From positions 1-12,592 of the forward strand of contig JBDRNO010000025.1 of assembly GCA_043811005.1 (NCBI GenBank): a stretch of DNA of 12,592 bases. The letters are read 5' to 3'. Source of the stretch: JBDRNO01 sp043811005 (GTDB taxonomy: Bacteria; Bacteroidota; Bacteroidia; NORP154). Of this stretch, positions 6,850-12,592 are shown in pieces. The stretch's first letter is position 1. Every line of letters starts with the position of its first letter. The notes under the pieces are model-generated. The model was given only the letters and a program-made list of their open reading frames with translations. It was not told the origin of the DNA and did no database searches. A program made the translations under genes and the position numbers.

Positions 6850-8253
6850 TTGAAATCCTCATTAAAATATATCTGCATTCTATTCCTGCTTACTATCATA
6901 GCTTGCAAAAAGGATTCACCCATTACCGATCCTTCTGCAAAACTTGAGTTTTCGACTGATACCGTACTTTTTGACACTGTATTCACCACTATCGGCTCTA
7001 CCACATATTACCTGAAGGTTTACAACAGGAACAAAAAAATGATCAACATATCATATATCCATTTAGCCGGGGGAAGCAATTCCCGGTTCAGGATGAATGT
7101 GGATGGGATCCCAACCAATTACTTAACTGATGTTGAGATAGCTGCCCAGGACAGCATGTACATTTTCGTTGAAGTGACCATTGACCAGACAAGCGGAACA
7201 CTTCCTTTTATTGTCAGTGATTCAATCGTTTTTCTCACAAACAATAATATCCAGGATGTTAAACTGGTCGCATGGGGGCAGGATGCGCATTTTTATAATG
7301 GAAATACTATCTGTGATGAGACATGGATAAATGATAAGCCATACGTGATCTACAACTCCATTTTAGTAGACTCATCATGCACTTTAACAATTGAAGAGGG
7401 GGTTAGTATTTATTCTCACAATTATTCAGGGCTTTTTGTTAAGGGTACGTTATTGGTTAACGGGACAATGGATGAACCTGTTACGTTCCAGGGGGACCGG
7501 CTGGAAAGTTTTTACGATGATGTGCCGGGGCAATGGCTGGGTATTTTTATCCTCCGAAACAGTGATAATAACACAAGTATTATCGGGCATACTATAATAA
7601 AAAACGCTTTGTATGGTGTGTCTGCCGGCTCTCAAGCCAACACCGATCTGAATTCTTTTACATGGGATAATCATCCTGAAGTGCTGCTCAATAATACCAT
7701 TATTCAAAACATGTCGGTTACGGGAATTTTCGGGTTCCTATCATCCATACAGGCAGTGAACTGCCTGGTGTTCAATTGCGGGGAGCAAAATGCACAATTG
7801 GTATTTGGAGGTTATTATGATTTCAATCATGTTACCTTAGCTAATTACGGCACCAGTATAATTGAGCATAAAGACGCCATATTACAGTTGGGAAATTTTG
7901 CAGAGAATGACCTGGTTCATATCTCTGCTGATCTGGATGCTACATTTACCAATTGTATAATATACGGAAGCATTGATGATGAAATTGACCTGAATGATGA
8001 TCAGCTTGCTCAGTTTAATTACCTGTTTGAAAACTGTTTGCTGAAAACAACCAATAATACGAGCGTTACTAATTATATTTCCATTATAAATAATCAAGAC
8101 CCTTTATTTGTTGATATTACAGAAGACGACTATCACCTGCAATCTACTTCGCCATGCATAGATGCCGGCAAGCCAACTTCAGTGACTGATGACCTGGAGG
8201 AAAATTTAAGGGATGGTGTCCCTGATATTGGGGCGTATGAATATATTCCTTAG
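6850..8253 (+). CDS. Beta-helix repeat lipoprotein with C-terminal PCIDAG...DIGAYEY motif
   Basis: With the TTG at 6850 as start the product has 467 residues and begins with a textbook lipoprotein signal: KSSLKY, a hydrophobic stretch, then the lipobox TIIAC with Cys19, followed by KKDSP. The open frame extends upstream to 6571 and beyond, but that part joins toxin remnant and spacer and would bury the signal, so 6850 is preferred; ATG 6724 is the alternative. After the lipidated cysteine comes an all-beta N-terminal region (about 30-150, with STDTVLFDTVFTTIGSTT and IFVEVTID) that may be Ig- or ASH-like. A run of right-handed beta-helix-type repeats follows (about 170-420, with LLNNTIIQNM and TFTNCIIYGS). 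The end reads SPCIDAGKPTS...DLEENLRDGVPDIGAYEY, a motif common at the C-terminus of extracellular beta-helix proteins. It is probably tethered to the outer membrane. Some relatives bind or cleave polysaccharide, but no catalytic residues were recognised. Confidence 0.82.
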   Translation: MKSSLKYICILFLLTIIACKKDSPITDPSAKLEFSTDTVLFDTVFTTIGSTTYYLKVYNRNKKMINISYIHLAGGSNSRFRMNVDGIPTNYLTDVEIAAQDSMYIFVEVTIDQTSGTLPFIVSDSIVFLTNNNIQDVKLVAWGQDAHFYNGNTICDETWINDKPYVIYNSILVDSSCTLTIEEGVSIYSHNYSGLFVKGTLLVNGTMDEPVTFQGDRLESFYDDVPGQWLGIFILRNSDNNTSIIGHTIIKNALYGVSAGSQANTDLNSFTWDNHPEVLLNNTIIQNMSVTGIFGFLSSIQAVNCLVFNCGEQNAQLVFGGYYDFNHVTLANYGTSIIEHKDAILQLGNFAENDLVHISADLDATFTNCIIYGSIDDEIDLNDDQLAQFNYLFENCLLKTTNNTSVTNYISIINNQDPLFVDITEDDYHLQSTSPCIDAGKPTSVTDDLEENLRDGVPDIGAYEYIP

Positions 8254-8279
8254 CAGCCCCTCCCCTATTCCGACCCTTT

Positions 8280-8313
8280 CCCGGTTACTTGCCAACCCTA
8301 CCGGGTGATCACC
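8280..8313. other. Small stem-loop and palindrome after the lipoprotein gene
   Basis: cccggt (8280-8285) pairs with accggg (8300-8305) across a 14-base loop, and ggtgatcacc (8304-8313) is a perfect palindrome overlapping its right edge. There is no T-run after it, so terminator function is doubtful; it may be a binding site or chance. Confidence 0.3.
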
Positions 8314-8356
8314 AGAATTCTATGGTTAAGTGTGACACCGTCCTATCCAATAGTAT

Positions 8357-8387
8357 TTTGCAATAAAAAAATAAAGACATAACTTCG
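8357..8387 (+). promoter_or_regulatory. Probable promoter of the TPR gene
   Basis: TTTG at 8357-8360 is followed after 19 bases by TAACTTCG at 8380-8387, which fits the Bacteroidota -33 TTTG / -7 TAnnTTTG pattern with one mismatch. The predicted leader is about 53 nt. The surrounding bases (acataactt.. aaatt) resemble repeat copy B at 4889. Confidence 0.45.
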
Positions 8388-8433
8388 TAAATTCATCAAA
8401 AAGAATATTAGAATCCGGAAAAAAAAGTTGAAC

Positions 8434-8439
8434 AGGAGG
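8434..8439 (+). promoter_or_regulatory. Perfect Shine-Dalgarno sequence before the TPR gene
   Basis: AGGAGG lies seven bases before the ATG at 8447. The other plus-strand genes here have AT-rich leaders without such a site, as is usual for Bacteroidota. It fixes the start codon, since the signal peptide follows directly. Confidence 0.7.
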
Positions 8440-8446
8440 AGAAAGG

Positions 8447-11400
8447 ATGAAAAAGATCATACTCTGTGTTTTTCTAATTATGCCCTGGTTCTCTTTTGCC
8501 CAAACCAAAGTTGATTCTCTTGAGAGAGCGCTGGATAAGGCAAAGAGCGATACAAACAAAGTGAACCTGCTCAATGAATTGAGCAGAGCGCTTTGGGGAA
8601 CAGGCAGTTATGACAGATCGCTTGAATACAGCGGAGAAGCGCTGGTTTTGGGGAAAAAGCTGGGATTTGTAAAGGGTACCGGACAAGCATTAAATAACCA
8701 GGGTATTGTTTACAGGCACAGGGGGGATTATGACAAAGCCCTGGAAAATTATTTCAGCGCGCTGGATATCTATGAAAAACATATAGAAACATTCTCTCCG
8801 GGAGAAGAGCCGTTTTGGGTGGTTAAAGGAAAAGCGGTATTATTGAACAACCTGGGGCTTATCTATTGGAACAAAGGCGATTATGCAAAAGCATTGGAAT
8901 ATTATACACGATCCATGAAGATAGATGAAGAAATAGGAGACAGGAACGGGGAAGCGATATGCCATTTGAATATGGGGATAATACATGACGACCAGGGTAA
9001 TTACGATAAGGCGCTCGAGAATTATTTCATGGCATTGAGGATCTTTGAGGACATCCCCAACAAGAAAGGGATCGCGGTTTCACGTAATAATATCGGGCTT
9101 ATATACATGAATAGAAAAAATTATGACAAAGCCCTTGATAATTTCAGGTATTCCCTGGTAATCCGCAAAGATATAGGTGATAAAAATGGAATGGCAAGTT
9201 CATACAATAATATCGGGATTATTTTTGAAAAGCAGGAAAAATACGACCTGGCGATCGAAAATTACTTCGAAGCAGTAAAGATCATGAAGGAATCCGGTGA
9301 TTCAAGGGGATTGGCTTCCTGTTATAACAATGTTGCAAGCATATATGCAAAGCATGTCTTCTCCGGTGATCCCACACTTATTTCAGGTTTTATTTCCGGC
9401 ATTAAGAATCTGAAGGGCTTTAATGATGTGAATGATACATCAAAAAGCACATTGACGCTGCATGAAGAAGCTCTCCGGTACCAATGGGAAGCGCTTGCTA
9501 TCCAGGAAGAGATAGATGACAAGAGAGGTATGACCTACTCTTTGAATGGCATGGGAAAGATATATAACTGGCTGGGGGATGCAGAAAAGGCAATTCAATC
9601 TCATCTTCGAAGCAGCGAAATTGCTGAAGGGATAGGAGCGAAAAGGGAGCTGCAAAATGCATACGGTGGTTTGGCTGAAGCATACAGTACTGCCAATGAC
9701 CATACAAAAGCATACCGGTATATCCAAATGTCGTCAGATTTAAAAGATACACTATTTAACGAGGAAAAGTCAAAGGAAATAGGCAAGCTGGAAGCGGGAT
9801 ATGAGATGGAGAAAAAACTGGCAGAAGAGATGGCTGAAGCTGAGACTAAGGTTAAAGCCGAGGCAGAAAAACAAAATCGCAAGAACCTGCTACAGTATTC
9901 GGGGATCTTTATATTTATCGTGATGCTGTTTGTAGGTGTGTTCATGCTCGGCAAATATACCATACCTATCCGCTTTGCCGAAGGGATCATATTTTTTACA
10001 TTCCTTCTCTTCTTTGAATTCACACTTGTTCTTTTAGACCCATACATTGAACTTTACAGTTCCGGTGCACCTGCGATCAAGTTAGCTTTTAATGCGGTTC
10101 TGGCAGCGCTAATATTTCCATTACATAGTTTTTTTGAAGGTACCCTGAAAAGTAAGATACTTAAGCAAAAGAGGGAAGAACATAAAACCCGGCTCACCAG
10201 AATCATAACGGTCATCATTCTGCTAAGCGTACAATCACTTATAAACCCTTTTAATGTTTACTCTGAACCGGATACCACTGCCGGAACGGGCTTGCATACC
10301 GGGAAGATTGATAGTCTTATCAATTTGCTTGCATCGGAGGAGACAGGTACAGCAAAAGTCAAAATACTAAACTCCCTTGCCCAGGAGTATTACCTAACCG
10401 ATCTGGACAGTGCTATGGATTACCATCAGAAAGCTCTCGATCTGGCATCTGACATCAATTATCGTGACGGAATGGCAGTAAGCTATCACGGAGTGGGCTT
10501 AGTACACTATTATAATTCGAATTTCGAAAAAGCAATTATTGGATGGCAAGAGCAGTACGACATTGAAAAGGAGCTTGGAAACACAAAAGGTATGTCAACC
10601 TGCGTCAACAATATCGGGGTTCTCTACGGATTTCTCGGAGACTATAACAAAGCGTTGGAATACTATTTCATTAACCTCCGGATGCAGGAAGAAATGACCG
10701 GATCTGACGATCCTGAAATAGTATTGACCGGCAAAAAAAACCTTGCAGATAACTATAATAATATCGGTTTGATATTTTCAAAGCAAGGCATCTATGACAA
10801 GTCACTGGAATTTTACCTGAAGAGCCTGAAAATAGCTGAAGAGATAAATGAATTATCAGATACCCCCGAAAATAAAATGAAAATAGCCGTGTCGTTTATT
10901 AATATAGGTATAAACTATAAAGACCAGGGATATCTTAAAACTGCAATGAGTTATTATTTTAAAGCAAAAGAACTCTATGAAAACCTGATAGAAGATCTTG
11001 CAGATAATGTAGAATGGATAGAGGCAAAAAAAGGACTGGCAGGAGTGTTTAACAATATCGGAGCTGTTAATCACACATGGAATGAACGCAATACTGCCCT
11101 TGAATACTATTTAATGAGCATAAAGACAGATAAGGAGATAGGTAACAAACAGGGCATGGCTCAATCATACAATAACATTGGTGATGTTTACCTTGATATG
11201 ATGCAAGAGACACAGGATTCAGCTAACATTTACGATCTCAGCAGTAAGGTATTTGAATACCACAAAGCTGCCTTAGACCTTCAAAATGAGATCGGTGACC
11301 AGTACGGTTTTACCTATTCATTGTTCGGTATGGGATTAGCCCTTAGCGCACAAGGCAAACTTATGAAATCCAGGAGTTACCTTGAAAGGGCATATCTCAT

Positions 11401-11962
11401 CGCTGATTCTATTGAAGCAAAATCCAGGGCAATGGAGCTCAGTAGATTTTTAGCTGAGAACTATGCCTCCACCGGTGATCATAAAATGGCATTTGAGTTT
11501 TTCAGGAAACATTCCTCTTTAAAAGATTCTCTTTTCAATGAAGAAAAATCCAAGGAGATAGGAAAGCTGGAAGCGAGATATGAGATGGAGAAAAAGATGG
11601 CAGAAGAAAAAGCTGAAGCTGAGGTTATTGCTAAGGCAGAGGCAGAATTGATGGCAAGGAGAAATAATTTACAGTATTCCGGTATCCTGATCTTTATCGT
11701 GTTGTTATTTGTTGGTATGTTTATGCTGGGAAAAATTAATATACCTATTCGCTTTGCAGAAGGGATCATATTTTTCACATTCCTTCTGTTTTTCGAATTC
11801 ACACTTGTTCTTTTAGATCCATACATTGAACTTCACAGTTCAGGTGCTCCTGCAATAAAGTTAGCTTTTAATGCGGTGTTAGCAGCGCTCATATTTCCAT
11901 TACATAGTTTTTTTGAGGAGATGCTGAAAAAGAGGATAATGAAGAAAACCAAAAAGCAGTGA
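8447..11962 (+). CDS. Giant TPR membrane protein formed by head-to-tail fusion of two full copies
   Basis: 1171 residues made of two equivalent halves. Half 1 (1-585): signal peptide (1 to about 19, ending SFAQ), eight or nine TPRs (about 30-430; recurring NNIG.IY..G.YDKALE.Y..AL.I.EEIGD), a Glu/Ala/Lys coiled coil (about 438-478), one membrane helix (about 482-503) and a two-helix block (506-564). A basic linker (566-585) follows. Half 2 (586-1171): a hydrophobic, signal-like segment (ITVIILLSVQSL), about eight TPRs, the same coiled coil and the same membrane block, then a lysine-rich end. Residues 432-564 and 1025-1157 align without a gap and are about 86% identical by eye, while the TPR parts have diverged strongly. 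With both TPR arrays outside the inner membrane, both basic segments fall in the cytoplasm, satisfying the positive-inside rule. Similar TPR-coiled coil-membrane proteins in Bacteroidota often carry a kinase or DNA-binding output; none is present here. A scaffolding or sensing role is inferred only. Confidence 0.88.
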   Translation: MKKIILCVFLIMPWFSFAQTKVDSLERALDKAKSDTNKVNLLNELSRALWGTGSYDRSLEYSGEALVLGKKLGFVKGTGQALNNQGIVYRHRGDYDKALENYFSALDIYEKHIETFSPGEEPFWVVKGKAVLLNNLGLIYWNKGDYAKALEYYTRSMKIDEEIGDRNGEAICHLNMGIIHDDQGNYDKALENYFMALRIFEDIPNKKGIAVSRNNIGLIYMNRKNYDKALDNFRYSLVIRKDIGDKNGMASSYNNIGIIFEKQEKYDLAIENYFEAVKIMKESGDSRGLASCYNNVASIYAKHVFSGDPTLISGFISGIKNLKGFNDVNDTSKSTLTLHEEALRYQWEALAIQEEIDDKRGMTYSLNGMGKIYNWLGDAEKAIQSHLRSSEIAEGIGAKRELQNAYGGLAEAYSTANDHTKAYRYIQMSSDLKDTLFNEEKSKEIGKLEAGYEMEKKLAEEMAEAETKVKAEAEKQNRKNLLQYSGIFIFIVMLFVGVFMLGKYTIPIRFAEGIIFFTFLLFFEFTLVLLDPYIELYSSGAPAIKLAFNAVLAALIFPLHSFFEGTLKSKILKQKREEHKTRLTRIITVIILLSVQSLINPFNVYSEPDTTAGTGLHTGKIDSLINLLASEETGTAKVKILNSLAQEYYLTDLDSAMDYHQKALDLASDINYRDGMAVSYHGVGLVHYYNSNFEKAIIGWQEQYDIEKELGNTKGMSTCVNNIGVLYGFLGDYNKALEYYFINLRMQEEMTGSDDPEIVLTGKKNLADNYNNIGLIFSKQGIYDKSLEFYLKSLKIAEEINELSDTPENKMKIAVSFINIGINYKDQGYLKTAMSYYFKAKELYENLIEDLADNVEWIEAKKGLAGVFNNIGAVNHTWNERNTALEYYLMSIKTDKEIGNKQGMAQSYNNIGDVYLDMMQETQDSANIYDLSSKVFEYHKAALDLQNEIGDQYGFTYSLFGMGLALSAQGKLMKSRSYLERAYLIADSIEAKSRAMELSRFLAENYASTGDHKMAFEFFRKHSSLKDSLFNEEKSKEIGKLEARYEMEKKMAEEKAEAEVIAKAEAELMARRNNLQYSGILIFIVLLFVGMFMLGKINIPIRFAEGIIFFTFLLFFEFTLVLLDPYIELHSSGAPAIKLAFNAVLAALIFPLHSFFEEMLKKRIMKKTKKQ
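9740..10138 (+). repeat. Duplicated 399-bp block, copy 1 (coiled coil plus membrane domain)
   Basis: Begins ttaaaagatacactattt and ends at the FFE codons after ttacatagttt. It aligns over its full length with 11519-11917 without insertion or deletion. Within the 59 codons from IPIRF to FFE there are about 15 synonymous differences and only one amino-acid change (Tyr/His). Confidence 0.9.
11519..11917 (+). repeat. Duplicated 399-bp block, copy 2
   Basis: Direct repeat of 9740-10138. It encodes LKDSLFNEEKSKEIGKLEA, a coiled coil, one membrane helix and the nearly invariant block IPIRFAEG...FPLHSFFE. Long exact runs such as attcacacttgttctttt are shared with copy 1. Confidence 0.9.
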
Positions 11963-12291
11963 AAATCAACCTGTATAACGTGTATTTTTTAACTAATGCA
12001 AACCATACGGTTCTTTACACCGGAGTAAGCAATGATTTGACAAGAAGAGTTTTTCAACACAAAAAGAAATTGATTAAGGGATTTACCCGGAAATATAATG
12101 TCGACAAGTTAGTTTACTTTGAAATGTTTGATTTTATTGATTTAGCCATTGCAAGGGAGAAACAGATAAAAGGATATTCAAGGGCAAAAAAAGTTGCGCT
12201 TATCAATAAATTTAACCTCAAATGGAATGATCTGTATGAAAATGGGAAAATACAGACCACATTTTCAGAAAAAAAGCGGAATTCGGAATGA
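11959..12291 (+). CDS. GIY-YIG endonuclease-like protein
   Basis: A 110-residue single-domain protein of the small stand-alone GIY-YIG type. The signature is seen as VYFLTN (8-13, in the GIY position) and LYTGVS (19-24, in the YIG position), then NDLTRRVFQH with the conserved arginine and histidine, FTRKYNVDKLVYFE, and REKQIKGYSRAKKVALI with the conserved metal-site glutamate in REKQIKG. All expected catalytic positions appear present, so DNA cleavage is plausible. The start is GTG at 11959, overlapping the TGA of the TPR gene in the tetramer GTGA; no ATG lies before the motif, so the start is forced and translation is probably coupled. The last codons (about 12270-12291, EKKRNSE) run into cggaatga repeat DNA, so the C-terminal tail may have been replaced. 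Such proteins are common in Bacteroidota with unclear roles in repair or mobility. Confidence 0.88.
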   Translation: MKINLYNVYFLTNANHTVLYTGVSNDLTRRVFQHKKKLIKGFTRKYNVDKLVYFEMFDFIDLAIAREKQIKGYSRAKKVALINKFNLKWNDLYENGKIQTTFSEKKRNSE

Positions 12292-12345
12292 AAGCTGTGC
12301 TGAGAACAAGAGATTTCTCATTCCGCTACGCTCCATTCGGAATGA
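12284..12345. repeat. cggaatga boxes in alternating orientation
   Basis: cggaatga occurs at 12284-12291 and 12338-12345, and its complement tcattccg at 12318-12325 and again at 12467-12474. The first box contains the stop codon of the GIY-YIG gene. The boxes at 12318 and 12338 can pair as a small hairpin with a 12-base loop (ctacgctccatt). Confidence 0.65.
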
Positions 12346-12475
12346 CAGCATTTTTGGGGAAAATGGAGGGGAGAGCGGGTGCGGGCATAAGCTAAGTATG
12401 TTGTTTGCGAGTAATGGTTTCTATGCCCGCACCCGCTCTCCCCTCTACAACAAAAAACAAATGCTGTCATTCCGA
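12337..12475. repeat. 139-bp hairpin-forming inverted repeat
   Basis: The left arm 12337-12389 pairs with the right arm 12422-12475 around a 32-base loop. Two parts are perfect: an outer 17 bp (tcggaatgacagcattt, 12337-12353, with 12459-12475) and an inner 24 bp (12366-12389, with 12422-12445; core ggggagagcgggtgcggg). Between them 12 and 13 bases do not pair. The inner part is much more GC-rich than the surrounding DNA. It contains no coding region of its own. Confidence 0.9.
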
Positions 12476-12482
12476 GTGCACA

Positions 12483-12501
12483 ACTTTTGGGGTACAAAAG
12501 T
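12483..12501. other. Small perfect stem-loop
   Basis: acttttg (12483-12489) pairs with caaaagt (12495-12501) across a five-base loop. No T-run follows on either strand, so it is not a classic terminator. Confidence 0.45.
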
Positions 12502-12523
12502 AAAAAATACGAATGACGTTGTA

Positions 12524-12558
12524 AGTTTGCCACGATAAATAAAAAAGCAAGGCAAACT
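12524..12558. other. Stem-loop near window end
   Basis: agtttgcc (12524-12531) pairs with ggcaaact (12551-12558) across a 19-base AT-rich loop. The pairing can be extended by a few bases with a bulge. Function unknown. Confidence 0.4.
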
Positions 12559-12592
12559 ACACAACCCGTCATACCGTTTGGTGCTTTTAAAG

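Larger units (their letters stand above)
12292..12592. other. Gene-free right end made mostly of palindromic repeats
   Basis: No real gene is visible after the GIY-YIG stop. Apparent open frames on both strands simply read through the inverted repeat. The stretch holds the long hairpin at 12337-12475 and two smaller ones at 12483-12501 and 12524-12558, listed separately; the last 34 bases show nothing recognisable. Confidence 0.6.

Noticed and set aside
6669..7004. 111-residue minus-strand open frame opposite the lipoprotein start
   Set aside because: It is the shadow of the spacer and the lipoprotein signal region, and the plus-strand lipobox and downstream domain are far stronger evidence.
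9601..11826. Minus-strand open frames at 9601-10047 and 11479-11826 that resemble each other
   Set aside because: They are the antisense of the two copies of the duplicated membrane block, so their similarity is a by-product of the duplication.
12194..12572. Open frames on both strands across the right-end repeats (12194-12538 plus, 12318-12572 minus)
   Set aside because: Both translate the same inverted repeat and share palindromic peptide text (such as ESGCGH and ARTRSPL). There is no protein-like pattern or start signal.

Overview
The window looks like a chromosomal segment of a Bacteroidota bacterium, probably an uncultured or environmental lineage. The evidence is a large surface protein ending in a gliding-motility/type IX secretion (T9SS) type B sorting domain, SprB-type repeats, a Bacteroidota-style lipoprotein signal, AT-rich leaders mostly without Shine-Dalgarno sequences, and TAnnTTTG-like -7 promoter elements. 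Species cannot be fixed from the sequence. No tRNA, rRNA, CRISPR array, transposase or integrase was seen.

Layout. Positions 85-4557 (minus strand) encode one 1490-residue secreted modular adhesin-like protein: signal peptide, seven propeller-like repeats, four SprB repeats, several Ig-like repeats, a PKD domain and the C-terminal sorting domain. A 474-base gene-free stretch (4558-5031) holds short repeats, a perfect 18-base palindrome and a long imperfect inverted repeat. The remaining genes are all on the plus strand. They are a secreted zinc-peptidase-like protein (5032-5979), a small RelB-like antitoxin (6042-6260), its RelE/ParE-type toxin partner broken by an in-frame TAA (from 6250), a beta-helix lipoprotein (start best placed at TTG 6850, end 8253), a very large TPR membrane protein (8447-11962), and a GIY-YIG endonuclease-like protein (11959-12291) that overlaps it by four bases. 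The right end (12292-12592) is gene-free and dominated by a 139-base hairpin-forming inverted repeat.

Four points deserve most attention. The 1171-residue TPR protein is an in-frame head-to-tail fusion of two full-length copies (585 + 586 residues), each with export signal, TPR array, coiled coil and a nearly invariant three-helix membrane block. The toxin-antitoxin pair has an intact antitoxin and a nonsense-mutated toxin whose frame then stays open into the downstream lipoprotein. The GIY-YIG gene is translationally coupled to the TPR gene, and its 3' end runs into the palindromic repeat cluster. Small palindromic units appear to have been inserted into older intergenic repeats at two places. 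Most genes seem to be independent units rather than one pathway; the only tight couplings are antitoxin/toxin and TPR/GIY-YIG. No complete new defence or metabolic system can be demonstrated here.
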